From GCA-003244245 sp963823755 (GTDB lineage Bacteria; Actinomycetota; Actinomycetes; Mycobacteriales; Pseudonocardiaceae): DNA of 64,000 bases. This document shows, one piece after another, positions 42,917-51,777 of the stretch. How positions within the stretch are numbered: the stretch's first letter is position 1; the number at the start of each line of letters is the position of its first letter. The position numbers and the translations under genes were made by a program. The stretch is taken from the NCBI GenBank assembly GCA_963823755.1, contig CAWGMP010000008.1, forward strand, positions 248,001-312,000. The letters are read 5' to 3'. Under the pieces are notes generated by a model, which worked only from the letters and a program-made list of their open reading frames with translations, made no database searches and was not told the origin of the DNA.

Positions 42917-43888
42917 GTGTACCCAACGAGCCGGCCGCGGCGACTGCGGACGACGGCGGCTATGCGGGGGTTGGTGCGGGAGACGACGGTGCGCCCGCGT
43001 CAGCTGGTGCTGCCGGTGTTCGTCAAGCAGGGCGCCACGGAGCCGGTGCCCATCCGGTCCATGCCCGGTGTCGTACAGCACACTCGGGACTCGCTACGCA
43101 AGGCTGCGGCGGAGGCTGCGGCTCTCGGGATAGGTGGGATCATGCTGTTCGGTGTGCCCACCACCAGGGACGCCACCGGCTCCGGCGGGACCGACCCCGA
43201 CGGCGTGCTCAACACCGCCTTGCGTGAGGTGCGTGCCGAGGTCGGCGACGACATCGTGATCATGGCGGACACGTGCATGGACGAGTTCACTGATCACGGG
43301 CACTGCGGCCTGCTGGACGCCGCCGGCCGAGTGGACAACGACGCGACTCTCGCGGTGTATGCGCAGATGGCCGTCGCGCAGGTGCAGGCCGGTGCACACC
43401 TGGTCGGGCCCAGCGGCATGATGGACGGTCAGGTCGGAGTGATCCGGGCGGCGCTGGACGCCGCGGGCCACCACGATGCCGGAATCCTGGCCTACAGCGC
43501 CAAGTACGCCTCGGCCTTGTACGGGCCGTTCCGCGACGCGGTGGATTCCCAACTGCGCGGGGACCGCCTGACCTACCAGCAGGATCCGGCCAACGCGCGA
43601 GAGGCGTTGCGCGAGGCGGCGCTGGACCTCGCCGAGGGCGCCGACATCGTGATGGTCAAGCCCGCGATGTCCTACCTGGACGTGCTGCACTCCGTAGCCG
43701 AGATCTCCGATGTGCCCGTGGCCGCCTACCAGGTCTCAGGTGAGTACTCGATGGTCGAGGCGGCGGTGGCCCGCGGCTGGCTGGATCGGCGGCGCACCGT
43801 GCTGGAGACGCTGACCTCGATCCGCCGGGCCGGTGCTGATCTCGTGTTGACCTATTGGGCGGTGCAAGCGGCAGGCTGGTTACGCTGA
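42917..43888 (+). CDS. hemB: Delta-aminolevulinic acid dehydratase
   Basis: A 323-residue porphobilinogen synthase. Schiff-base lysines Lys196 (YSAKYASALYGPF) and Lys248 (IVMVKPAMSYLD) are present, with DTCMDEFTDHGHCG and the C-terminal YQVSGEYSM. It condenses two ALA molecules to porphobilinogen, the HemC substrate. GTG 42917. Confidence 0.95.
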   Translation: MYPTSRPRRLRTTAAMRGLVRETTVRPRQLVLPVFVKQGATEPVPIRSMPGVVQHTRDSLRKAAAEAAALGIGGIMLFGVPTTRDATGSGGTDPDGVLNTALREVRAEVGDDIVIMADTCMDEFTDHGHCGLLDAAGRVDNDATLAVYAQMAVAQVQAGAHLVGPSGMMDGQVGVIRAALDAAGHHDAGILAYSAKYASALYGPFRDAVDSQLRGDRLTYQQDPANAREALREAALDLAEGADIVMVKPAMSYLDVLHSVAEISDVPVAAYQVSGEYSMVEAAVARGWLDRRRTVLETLTSIRRAGADLVLTYWAVQAAGWLR

Positions 43889-43938
43889 TCCAGCGTGTCC
43901 CCAGCGGTGCTGATAGACCGCGACTAGCGTGAGAGGGC

Positions 43939-44514
43939 ATGACGACGCCCCCGCCTCATCGCCCGCCGTTCGGGGACCCGCCTGCCGCACAGCGGCCGAC
44001 GCCGCCACCGCCCCCAGGCGGTTACCCAGTGCCCGAAGCGTTCGGGGCACCGGCACGGGCAGCCCGGCCGAGGATGGTCGAGATCTCCTTCTGGATCTGG
44101 ATTGTCAATCTGGCTTTCGGTGGGATCACCATCCTGGTCGCGTTGACTCAGATCGACCGGCTACGGAGCGAGACGATCAACAGCGCGGTCGCCGGCAACC
44201 CGACGCTGGATCGGTCGGTGATCGAGAGCGCGGCAACTGGTGTGCTGGTGGGAACGATCGTGGTCGGGCTGTTGTGTGTCGCGGTCGGATTCGTCTTCGT
44301 GTTCCTTATGCGCGGGGGCCGTAACTGGGCGCGGATCATGCTGGCCGTCCTCGGCGGTCTGATCGTGCTGCTCAGGTTGTTCGGGCTCACCATCACCACC
44401 GGTCCAGTGCTGGCCATCTCTGTTGTCCAGCTCCTCCTGCTGACGGTGGCCATCGTGACCATGTTCGGGCGAGCCGCCAACGCATGGTTCCGCCCCCGCC
44501 ATCCCGGACCCTGA
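43939..44514 (+). CDS. Proline-rich tetraspan membrane hypothetical protein
   Basis: A 191-residue protein. The Pro-rich cytoplasmic N-terminus (about 1-45) is followed by four hydrophobic segments (ISFWIWIVNLAFGGITILVA, ATGVLVGTIVVGLLCVAVGF, WARIMLAVLGGLIVLLRLFG, VVQLLLLTVAIVTMF). Similar proteins follow hemB in other actinobacteria. Function unknown. Its 3' half is overlapped on the other strand by the read-through of the DUF559 gene. Confidence 0.8.
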   Translation: MTTPPPHRPPFGDPPAAQRPTPPPPPGGYPVPEAFGAPARAARPRMVEISFWIWIVNLAFGGITILVALTQIDRLRSETINSAVAGNPTLDRSVIESAATGVLVGTIVVGLLCVAVGFVFVFLMRGGRNWARIMLAVLGGLIVLLRLFGLTITTGPVLAISVVQLLLLTVAIVTMFGRAANAWFRPRHPGP

Positions 44515-45422
44515 CGATCGGCGTGCTGCGATGCCCATGAGATCGGTCGACTGGAGCGGGCGACCACCTCGGCGACCTCGTCGAGGATCGATCCGAGCCG
44601 GGTCTGGACATCGTGGGCGGTGTAGCGTAAGACGGTGTACCCGTGCGCTACCAGCACGTTCTGGCGGGTACGGTCGCCCTGGAAGGCAACCCAGGTGCCG
44701 TGCGTGCGATACCCGTCCACCTCCAGGATCAGCCGGCGCACCGGATCGAGGAAGTCCGCGATGTACCCGAGTACCGGCTCGTTGATCAAAAAATCGGTCA
44801 GGCCAGCCGATTGCAGGCCGCGGGCGAGCCGACGCTCGGGTGCGGACGCGGCTCCGGGCACCAGCGATGCCAGCTGCCGTGCGATGCGAGGCGAGCCACG
44901 CAGTCCGATCTCCTCGAGGTAACGCATCCGCAGTGCTCGGTCCGAGGTCAGGGTCGCAGTGGCATGGTCGAGCAGAGCAGCACACGGTGCGTCGCCGAGC
45001 AGCGCAAGGCAGTCAAAGATGGTGCGAGACACGTCGGTGACCGGCCCGCTGACGGTGCTGCGGCGAGTGCGGGGTGTGTCCCGGCGGAACAGCTGAAGCC
45101 AGGGCACGGGCGACGTGCGTGCACAGCTCAGCGGTACCGTCAGGTGTACGACAGCAGGCTCATCGACCGCCATTTTCCACCGACGAGCTGCAGCGAGATG
45201 GCTCACCACACCTTCTGGTTGCCATAGGTGCGCGGCGTGTGCCCGGGTGGCCAACGAGGGCGCGCCGGTGGAGTAGACGCCGGGCAGGACCCGCCGCAGT
45301 TGGCCACGGCGGACCCAGGAGTCGATGGTGTTCGCGTTCAGCCCACTCTTGCATAGTTGAGCGCGGGCCACGGCGCCGTGTTGACGGCGGAGCAACCGCT
45401 CGATATCGCTTCCTTGGATCAT
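44148..45422 (-). CDS. DUF559/AbiEi-type domain protein with 3' read-through
   Basis: An N-terminal AbiEi-like winged helix (IERLLRRQHGAVARAQLCKSG, WVRRGQLRRVLPGVYS) and a C-terminal DUF559 endonuclease-like domain with Asp in YIADFLDP and ExD in LILEVDGYRTHG, then DRTRQNVLVAHGYTVLRYTAHDV. Family proteins end soon after this point (near 44550). Here no stop appears and the frame continues about 370 bp antisense to the membrane-protein gene, so the original stop has probably been lost. Start ATG 45422 (45482 also open). Role unknown; related to vsr-like nucleases. Confidence 0.65.
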   Translation of the reverse strand: MIQGSDIERLLRRQHGAVARAQLCKSGLNANTIDSWVRRGQLRRVLPGVYSTGAPSLATRAHAAHLWQPEGVVSHLAAARRWKMAVDEPAVVHLTVPLSCARTSPVPWLQLFRRDTPRTRRSTVSGPVTDVSRTIFDCLALLGDAPCAALLDHATATLTSDRALRMRYLEEIGLRGSPRIARQLASLVPGAASAPERRLARGLQSAGLTDFLINEPVLGYIADFLDPVRRLILEVDGYRTHGTWVAFQGDRTRQNVLVAHGYTVLRYTAHDVQTRLGSILDEVAEVVARSSRPISWASQHADRQGPGWRGRNHALAARPNMVTMATVSRRSWTTEMASTGPVVMVSPNNLSSTIRPPRTASMIRAQLRPPRIRNTKTNPTATHNSPTTIVPTSTPVAALSITDRSSVGLPATALLIVSLRSRSI

Positions 45423-45496
45423 GGTGACCACATTGCCAGCGATCACTGACAGTCCCTGCCAACCAACCGCGGGAGTGGTCATGGCAGGGTTCTGGT

Positions 45497-45748
45497 GTGG
45501 GTATCACAACGTCGATGCGGCGTCGTCCGCGGTGGGCCGTGGCCGCTGCCGCTGAGGTGCTGACAGCCCTCGTGCTCATCGGACTTGCTTGGTGGTGCTG
45601 GCACCGCGGTGTGATCGTCACGATACGTCGCGGTGCCGCCCTCAACCGAATCGAAGGACGCTGGTGGGCGACCGCAGTCGGCGCGGCCACGCTGGCCGGG
45701 ATCCTGTTGCTCGACGTGGCACGGCGGGTGATGAGGGAAGGCGGGTGA
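45497..45748 (+). CDS. Small two-helix membrane hypothetical protein
   Basis: An 83-residue protein with two hydrophobic helices (AAAAEVLTALVLIGLAWWCW and WATAVGAATLAGILLLDV), basic ends and no recognised family. GTG 45497. Divergent from the DUF559 gene, 74 bp from its chosen start. It may be real; support is limited to composition and codon use. Confidence 0.5.
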   Translation: MGITTSMRRRPRWAVAAAAEVLTALVLIGLAWWCWHRGVIVTIRRGAALNRIEGRWWATAVGAATLAGILLLDVARRVMREGG

Positions 45749-45788
45749 TCAGCCAAGCGTCATGACAGCACCTGCGTATGATGCTTGC

Positions 45789-46046
45789 ATGCGCGCCACC
45801 GTCACTCTCGATGACGATGTCATCGCTGCGCTGCGAGCCGTGATGCGCAAGCGTGAGCTGCCTTTCACGGGGGCGCTGAACTCGGCGGTCCGTTCTGGGC
45901 CATCCGCCAACTCACCAGAGTGCCCCTATCGGGTCACGCCGTGCACCGCGCAGATCCACCGCGGGGTCGGCGTCGCGAAGATCAACCGGTTGCTGTCCGC
46001 CTGGGAGGATGACGACATCCTCCGGAAGCTCGAGCTCGGCAAGTGA
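45789..46046 (+). CDS. vapB: VapB-type ribbon-helix-helix antitoxin
   Basis: An 85-residue protein. The N-terminus RATVTLDDDVIAALRAVMRK is a ribbon-helix-helix DNA-binding domain of the VapB/DUF2191 type. The C-terminal INRLLSAWEDDDILRKLELG is the toxin-binding tail. Complete. It overlaps the truncated vapC start by 4 bp. Confidence 0.78.
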   Translation: MRATVTLDDDVIAALRAVMRKRELPFTGALNSAVRSGPSANSPECPYRVTPCTAQIHRGVGVAKINRLLSAWEDDDILRKLELGK

Positions 46047-46240
46047 CGCTGCTCGACGACCACCTGCTGATCTTCGCGACCGGCGACGCGGCTCCCCAGC
46101 ATCTCCGGGGCCGCCGGGGGTTTGAGGAGATCATGTCCGGCGCGCAGACCGTGGCCCTGCTGTGGCACACGCTGATCGGCTTCGTGCGGGTCACCACCCG
46201 TCGCGCTGTCATGGATCCGCCGCTCAGGACGTCTGCGTGA
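46043..46240 (+). pseudogene. VapC PIN-domain toxin, C-terminally truncated
   Basis: 65 codons: TLLDDHLLIFATGDAAPQH carries the first PIN Asp, and AQTVALLWHTLIGFVRVTTR corresponds to the middle of VapC. The second half, with the remaining acidic metal ligands, is missing; the frame ends in a TGA overlapping the hemL GTG. The break coincides with the hemL start, so a deletion joined vapC to hemL. The RNase is presumed inactive. Confidence 0.7.
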
Positions 46241-47541
46241 GTGTCACCGAGTCGGCTCGGTTGTTCAAGCGGGCCAGCGCTGTGATCCCGGGCGGGGTGA
46301 ACTCCCCCGTGCGGGCTTTCCGCGCGGTGGGCGGCACGCCGCGCTTCATGGTCCGCGCCGCAGGGCCCTACCTGTGGGACGCTGACGGTCACCGTTATGT
46401 CGATCTGGTCTCGTCCTGGGGTCCGATGATCTTGGGTCACGCGCATCCGGTGGTGGTGGACGCAGTACAGGCGGCCGCCACCCGGGGACTGTCCTTCGGC
46501 ACTCCCACTCTCGGCGAGATCGAGCTCGCCGAGGAGATCGTGCGCCGGGTCGAGCCGGTCGAGCAGGTCCGCCTGGTCAACTCCGGCACCGAGGCGACCA
46601 TGAGCGCGATCAGGTTGGCCCGCGGCGCCACCGGTCGCCGCGGCGTGGTCAAGTTCGCGGGGCACTATCACGGGCATGTCGATGCGTTGCTCGTCGCCGC
46701 CGGATCCGGCGTCGCCACCTTCGGGCTGCCCTCCAGCCCCGGGGTCACCGGCGCGCAGGCCGCTGACACGATCGTGGTGCCCTACAACGACCTTGATGCG
46801 GTCAGCGCGTTGTTCGCCTCACGGGGTGGGGAGATAGCTTGCGTCATCGCCGAAGCTGCCGCTGGGAACATGGGCGCGGTACCGCCGGAGCCTGGTTTCA
46901 ACGCCGGGTTGCGCGAGCTGTGCCACGCCCATGGCGCGCTGCTGGTCCTGGATGAGGTGATGACCGGGTTCCGGGTCTCGGCCGCCGGTTGGTTCGGACT
47001 CGAGCACGTGCCGGCTGACCTTTACACCTTCGGCAAGGTGATGTCCGGTGGCTTGCCGGCAGCGGCCTTCGGTGGTTCCGCGGAACTGATGGCGCACCTT
47101 GCGCCGGCTGGGCCGGTGTACCAAGCGGGCACGCTGTCCGGGAACCCGGTGGCGGTGGCTGCCGGGCTGGCCACGCTGCGGGCTGCCGACCAGGAGGTCT
47201 ACGACCGGCTGGATGCTGCGGCCGCCCGGCTGGCCGGTCTGCTGGGCGAGGCGCTGGACGCCCAGAGCGTGCCGCACCTGGTGCAGACCGCCGGTTCGCT
47301 GCTCAGCGTGTTGTTCACCACCACCGGGCCGGTCTGTGACTATTCCGCGGTGCAGGCCACCGAGACCTGGCGGTTCCCGGCGTTCTTCCACGCACTGCTC
47401 GACCACGGCGTCTACCCGCCGCCCAGTGCGTTCGAGTCCTGGTTCGTCTCCGCGGCACTGGATGAGAACGCCTTCGACGTGATCGCCGCGGCGCTGCCAT
47501 ACGCTTGCCGGGCCGCTGCTCAAGCATCGAAACCGGCATGA
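46237..47541 (+). CDS. hemL: Glutamate-1-semialdehyde 2,1-aminomutase
   Basis: A 434-residue PLP enzyme making 5-aminolevulinate from the HemA product. NSPVRAF, the LVNSGTEATMSAIRLARG phosphate site, LVLDEVMTGFRV and the Schiff-base Lys267 in TFGKVMSGGLPAAAFGG are present. GTG 46237 overlaps the vapC remnant, so expression may now depend on vapB-vapC transcription. The stop overlaps the next gene (ATGA). Confidence 0.95.
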   Translation: MSVTESARLFKRASAVIPGGVNSPVRAFRAVGGTPRFMVRAAGPYLWDADGHRYVDLVSSWGPMILGHAHPVVVDAVQAAATRGLSFGTPTLGEIELAEEIVRRVEPVEQVRLVNSGTEATMSAIRLARGATGRRGVVKFAGHYHGHVDALLVAAGSGVATFGLPSSPGVTGAQAADTIVVPYNDLDAVSALFASRGGEIACVIAEAAAGNMGAVPPEPGFNAGLRELCHAHGALLVLDEVMTGFRVSAAGWFGLEHVPADLYTFGKVMSGGLPAAAFGGSAELMAHLAPAGPVYQAGTLSGNPVAVAAGLATLRAADQEVYDRLDAAAARLAGLLGEALDAQSVPHLVQTAGSLLSVLFTTTGPVCDYSAVQATETWRFPAFFHALLDHGVYPPPSAFESWFVSAALDENAFDVIAAALPYACRAAAQASKPA

Positions 47542-48149
47542 GTCGCACGGTGGTCCACCTGCTGCGCCACGGTGAGGTGCACAACCCGGACGGGATCCTC
47601 TACGGCCGGCTACCGGGTTTCCGGCTCTCCGAGGTAGGCCTGCGCCAAGCGGAGCAGATCGCGGCTCACCTCAGCGACCACGATGTGGTGTATGTAGTCG
47701 CCTCGCCGTTGTTGCGGGCGCAGCAGACCGCTGCGCCGATCGCCGCGCGCCACGGCTTGGACGCGGTCACCGACGAGGAGCTGATCGAGGCGGGCAACGT
47801 ATTCGAGGGCGCCCGGGTGTCGGTCGGTGACGGGGCGCTGCGCAACCCCCGGAACTGGCCGAAGCTGCGCAATCCGTTCTACCCGTCCTGGGGAGAGCCG
47901 TACCGGGAGATCGCGGGCCGGATGCTTGCCGCCGTGCTTCGTGCCCGACAGCAGGCTGCCGGGCACGAAGCGGTCTGTGTGTCACATCAGTTGCCGATCT
48001 GCGCGGTGATCCGGCACCTGGCCGGGCAGCGGCTCTGGCACGACCCGCGGCGTCGGAAGTGCTCGCTGGCATCGTTGACCAGCCTGGTATTCACCGGGGA
48101 GTCGCTGGTCGACATGGTCTACAGCCAACCCGCAGTGACCAGGCCATGA
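47538..48149 (+). CDS. Histidine phosphatase family protein
   Basis: A 203-residue phosphoglycerate-mutase-like phosphatase (LLRHGEVHNPDGILYGR; VSHQLPICAVIRHLAG carries the second His). Equivalent to mycobacterial Rv0525, between hemL and resA. Coupled to hemL and resA by 4-bp overlaps. Substrate unknown. Confidence 0.9.
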   Translation: MSRTVVHLLRHGEVHNPDGILYGRLPGFRLSEVGLRQAEQIAAHLSDHDVVYVVASPLLRAQQTAAPIAARHGLDAVTDEELIEAGNVFEGARVSVGDGALRNPRNWPKLRNPFYPSWGEPYREIAGRMLAAVLRARQQAAGHEAVCVSHQLPICAVIRHLAGQRLWHDPRRRKCSLASLTSLVFTGESLVDMVYSQPAVTRP

Positions 48150-48745
48150 GGCGTGCGCTGGTCGTCGTGGCCACTGCGTTACTGCTGACGGGTTGCGCGG
48201 CTGTCGCACTGACCGGCTGCGCCACCGGGACCGACGCGGTGGCCCCCGGCGGCACGTTCGAATTCGTCTCACCAGGCGGAAAGACCGACATCGTCTACGA
48301 TCCGCCGGCTGACCGGGGCACCGTCGGTGACCTGTCCGGGGAGAGTCTCACCGAACCCGCGACGACGGTGTCGCTGGCGAGTTATCCCAACCAGGTGGTC
48401 GTGCTCAACGTCTGGGGCTCGTGGTGCGGGCCGTGCCGGTCCGAAGCCGGTGATCTGGTGCGGGTGGCTCGTGACACGGCGGCTCAGCGTGTGCAGTTCA
48501 TCGGGATCGACGTGCGGGACAGTCAGCAGGCCGGCGCGGACTTCGCCCGCGACTTCGGCCTGACTTACCCGTCGATCTTCGACCCATCCGGCCGGACGCT
48601 GCTGGCGCTCAAGGCGATCCCGCGTTCGGTGGTGCCGTTGACGATCGTGGTCGATCGCCACCACCGCGTCGCCGCAGTATTCCTGCACGCCATGCACGCG
48701 AAGGATCTGCACCTGATAGTTGAGCGCATGACGCGCGAACCGTAG
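48146..48745 (+). CDS. resA: ResA/TlpA-type thiol-disulfide lipoprotein
   Basis: A 199-residue extracytoplasmic thioredoxin. The signal peptide has lipobox LLLTGC (Cys17; a second LTGC at Cys25), and the active site is WCGPC (Cys94, Cys97). It reduces apocytochrome c heme-binding cysteines in system II. It normally receives electrons from CcdA, which is only a scar downstream here. Confidence 0.92.
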   Translation: MRRALVVVATALLLTGCAAVALTGCATGTDAVAPGGTFEFVSPGGKTDIVYDPPADRGTVGDLSGESLTEPATTVSLASYPNQVVVLNVWGSWCGPCRSEAGDLVRVARDTAAQRVQFIGIDVRDSQQAGADFARDFGLTYPSIFDPSGRTLLALKAIPRSVVPLTIVVDRHHRVAAVFLHAMHAKDLHLIVERMTREP

Positions 48746-48850
48746 CCTCCGGCGCGCACCGTGTCCGCCGGAGGGGTTCGTAGCCGTCGAGAGCCACCCG
48801 GCCTGGGGTGGGTGGGACGTAGCGGACTACCGCGACCTACGCTGGACGAT

Positions 48851-48946
48851 GTGGGGCTCAGTGAACTCGCCATCTCCGGGTCGTTGCTGCTAGCAACCGG
48901 CGCCGCGGGTCAACAGCCGGCGCGGGGTTTCGAGACACCGATCTGA
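48851..48946 (+). pseudogene. ccdA: ccdA scar: both gene ends joined by a large internal deletion
   Basis: 31 codons from GTG 48851. VGLSELAISGSLLLA resembles the start of actinobacterial CcdA, and the last residues GFETPI with a TGA overlapping the resB ATG (TGATG) look like its authentic C-terminus. All six membrane helices and both redox cysteines, about 220 codons, are missing. GCCGGCGC-like sequences flank the presumed junction (48899-48921). Position between resA and resB is exactly where ccdA lies in mycobacteria. Confidence 0.65.
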
Positions 48947-50574
48947 TGGCTCGGTTGGCACGGGTTCTGGCGTTGGCGCGGAACACCTGGCGTGGCCTGA
49001 CCAGCATGCGCACTGCGTTGGCGCTGCTGTTCCTGCTGGCGCTGGCTGCGCTGCCGGGGGCGCTGCTGCCGCAGTATTCGCTGAACCCCCAGCGGGTGCG
49101 GACTTATCAGGCGCAGCACCCGACCCTGGCGCCGGTGCTGGACCAGTTGGGTTTCTTCGAGGTCTTCGCCAGTCCGTGGTTCGCCGCGATCTACCTGTTG
49201 CTGTTCGTCTCGCTGGTGGGTTGCGTGGTGCCGCGCAGCATCGACTACGCGCGGCAGCTGCGCCGGGCTCCGGTGGCCACCCCCCGGAACCTGGCCCGTC
49301 TGCCGCACCATGGTGCCTGCGAGTCCGCAGTCACCCCCGATGAGGTCATCGCGGCCGCACGGCGACGGCTGCGTGGTTGGCGGATCGCCGAGCGCGAGGA
49401 GCCTCGCGGCGTCCGGACGCTCTCCGCCGAGCGGGGTTACCTGCGGGAAGCAGGCAATCTGGTCTTCCACGTCGCCCTGCTCGGGTTGCTGGTGTCCTTC
49501 GCGATCGGCAAGCTGGTCGGCTACGAGGGCCAGGTGATCGTGCTTGCCAACGGCTCACAGTTCTGCAATTCCGGTTCGCTGGTCTACGACTCGTTCCGCC
49601 CCGGCCGGTCCGTCGACGGCACCGCGCTTACCCCGTTCTGCGTGCAGGTCAACGCGTTCACGCCGACCTACCTACCGACAGGACAGCCGCAAGACTTCCG
49701 CGCCGCCATCGCCTACCAGGGACCCGATGACCTTGCCCCCGGAACCTGGCATCCCTACCAGTTGAAGGTCAACGAGCCGTTGCGGATCGGCGGCACCAGG
49801 GTTTACCTGCTCGGCCACGGTTACGCGCCGCAGTTCACGGTCACCTTCCCGGACGGGCAGCAGCGCAGCGCCGTGGTGCAGTGGCCGCCGGTGGAGCTGG
49901 CCACCCTGCTGTCGGAGGGCACCACCACATTCGACCCACCCGGGATCACCGACGACGCGGCACGGCGCACTCGCCAGCTCGCGATCACCGGATTGTTCGC
50001 CCCGACCGCGGCATTCCGCGGTTCACTGCTGTCCTCGGCGTTCCCGGACATGTTCGATCCGGCCGTCGCGATCGACGTGCTCAAGGGCGATCTGGGCAAC
50101 AACTCCGGCCGTAGCCAGTCGATCTTCTCAGTCGATCAGTCCATGGTGGACTCGGGACGGCTCAGGCAGGTGGCGCGGCAGAACTTGCGGCCCGGGCAGC
50201 AGCTCACCTTGCCCGATCGCACAGTGGTGCACTTCGACGGAGTCACCCGCTTCGTGTCGCTGCAGGTCTCCTACGACCCGGCGCAGCTGTGGGTGCTCGG
50301 CTTCGCGGTGCTGGTGCTCGGTGGGCTGGGGTTGTCCCTGACGGTGAAGCGCCGCCGATTCTGGGTGCGCGCCACACCGGCGGAACCGGCCGGTACCGTG
50401 ATCGAGCTAGGTGGGTTAGCCCGCACTGAGGCCGCTGGCTACGGAGAGGAGTTCGAGCAGATCGCCGCTGACGTGCTGCCGCCCGAACGGGCACAGCCAC
50501 CGGTGCCTACCGTGGTATCGAAGGAAGGGGGACGAGCGGATGCCGATCAACCCGGTTCTGGAGTCCTACAGTGA
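48946..50574 (+). CDS. resB: Cytochrome c biogenesis protein ResB
   Basis: A 542-residue membrane protein with helices near the N-terminus (LALLFLLALAALPGALLP and WFAAIYLLLFVSLVGCVV), a third at about 165-185, a large extracellular domain, and a C-terminal helix (LWVLGFAVLVLGGLGLSLTV). ResB and CcsB form the system II heme delivery and ligation complex. ATG 48946; it overlaps ccsB by 35 bp. Confidence 0.93.
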   Translation: MARLARVLALARNTWRGLTSMRTALALLFLLALAALPGALLPQYSLNPQRVRTYQAQHPTLAPVLDQLGFFEVFASPWFAAIYLLLFVSLVGCVVPRSIDYARQLRRAPVATPRNLARLPHHGACESAVTPDEVIAAARRRLRGWRIAEREEPRGVRTLSAERGYLREAGNLVFHVALLGLLVSFAIGKLVGYEGQVIVLANGSQFCNSGSLVYDSFRPGRSVDGTALTPFCVQVNAFTPTYLPTGQPQDFRAAIAYQGPDDLAPGTWHPYQLKVNEPLRIGGTRVYLLGHGYAPQFTVTFPDGQQRSAVVQWPPVELATLLSEGTTTFDPPGITDDAARRTRQLAITGLFAPTAAFRGSLLSSAFPDMFDPAVAIDVLKGDLGNNSGRSQSIFSVDQSMVDSGRLRQVARQNLRPGQQLTLPDRTVVHFDGVTRFVSLQVSYDPAQLWVLGFAVLVLGGLGLSLTVKRRRFWVRATPAEPAGTVIELGGLARTEAAGYGEEFEQIAADVLPPERAQPPVPTVVSKEGGRADADQPGSGVLQ

Positions 50575-51502
50575 CCTCGCGTATGGCACGACGCTGGTCC
50601 TTTACCTGTTCGCGATGGTCCTGCACGCCATCGAATACTCAGCGGGTCGGGTCCCGGTGGCCACCGTAGCTGGGCGGGCTGCTGCCCAGGGTGCCGGGGC
50701 GGTCGCGACCCTAGGTCCTCCTGCCAGCAAGCCACCGCGGGACAAGCCCGAGCGAATCGGCCGGTCCGCGGTGGCGCTGACCGGGCTCGCGGTTGTGGTG
50801 CACGCCGGTTCGCTGGCACTGCGCGGTGCCGCGATCGGCCGCGTGCCCTGGGCCAACATGTACGAGTTCACGTCGGCGATCTGCTGCGTGGCGGTAGCGT
50901 GCTGGTTGGTCGCGCTATACCGCCAGCGTAGTGCCCCCGATAAAAGTTCTGCCTTGTTGCCCCGCCTGGGTGCTTTCGTGTTACTGCCCGTTGTGGTGCT
51001 GATGTTCTTGGGCGGCACGGTGCTCTACGCGCGGGCTGCGCCGCTGATCCCGTCGTTGAACTCCTACTGGATCACCATTCATGTCTCTGCGGCCATCACC
51101 GCGACAGGCATCCTGCTGGTCTCCGGGGTCGCCAGTGCGCTCTACCTGATCGGTGCGCCGTCCGGCTCACGGATCGCCACCCGGCTGCCGGATGGTGTCA
51201 CCCTGGACCGGCTGGCTTACCGCACCGCGGTGGTCGCCTTTCCGGTCTGGACCTTTGCGATCATCGCCGGCGCGATCTGGGCCGAGGCCGCGTGGGGCCG
51301 CTACTGGGGCTGGGATCCGAAGGAGACATGCGCCCTGGTCGCCTGGGTGGTGTATGCGGGTTACCTGCACGCCAGGGCGACGGCCGGATGGCGCGGTTCG
51401 CCCGCGGCGTGGATCAACGTCATCGGCTTCGCGGTGATGCTGTTCAACCTGTTCTTCGTCAACATCGTCGTTGCCGGCTGGCACTCCTACGCCGGGATCT
51501 GA
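50540..51502 (+). CDS. ccsB: Cytochrome c biogenesis protein CcsB/ResC
   Basis: A 320-residue heme-handling membrane protein with about eight helices. The WWD-type heme-binding motif reads WGRYWGWDPKETCALVAW, and conserved His residues are at HVSAAI and the C-terminal GWHSYAGI. ATG 50540 within the end of resB, with a GAAGGGGGACGAG ribosome site. Confidence 0.93.
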   Translation: MPINPVLESYSDLAYGTTLVLYLFAMVLHAIEYSAGRVPVATVAGRAAAQGAGAVATLGPPASKPPRDKPERIGRSAVALTGLAVVVHAGSLALRGAAIGRVPWANMYEFTSAICCVAVACWLVALYRQRSAPDKSSALLPRLGAFVLLPVVVLMFLGGTVLYARAAPLIPSLNSYWITIHVSAAITATGILLVSGVASALYLIGAPSGSRIATRLPDGVTLDRLAYRTAVVAFPVWTFAIIAGAIWAEAAWGRYWGWDPKETCALVAWVVYAGYLHARATAGWRGSPAAWINVIGFAVMLFNLFFVNIVVAGWHSYAGI

Positions 51503-51534
51503 CATCTCATCGGAGGCGAGATCGACCTCCACCG

Positions 51535-51702
51535 TCAGCTCTCGTCGCCGGGCTGTGGCCGCTTGGGGTTCAAGCCCCGGAGAAATTCCGGATCGTCGTC
51601 CGGCGCGAGCACCGAACGTGCGGCCGGGCGCTGCGGGCGCAACGCCTTCAACAGCAGTGCGGTGAGCCCAGCGACCCCGAGCGCCGCCATGATGTACTGC
51701 AC
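51535..51702 (-). CDS. Small membrane protein next to ccsB
   Basis: A 55-residue protein from GTG 51702 (AAGGAGGTGG just upstream): hydrophobic VQYIMAALGVAGLTALLL, then a basic Pro-rich tail. The ribosome site decides this start. Conserved in size and pattern in Pseudonocardiaceae; function unknown. Confidence 0.6.
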   Translation of the reverse strand: MQYIMAALGVAGLTALLLKALRPQRPAARSVLAPDDDPEFLRGLNPKRPQPGDES

Positions 51703-51777
51703 GGCAGCCACCTCCTTCACGTCGCCACCGAGCGTAGTAGCGTCCAGGTGACACTGGCGCGCCAGTGTCACCTGACG

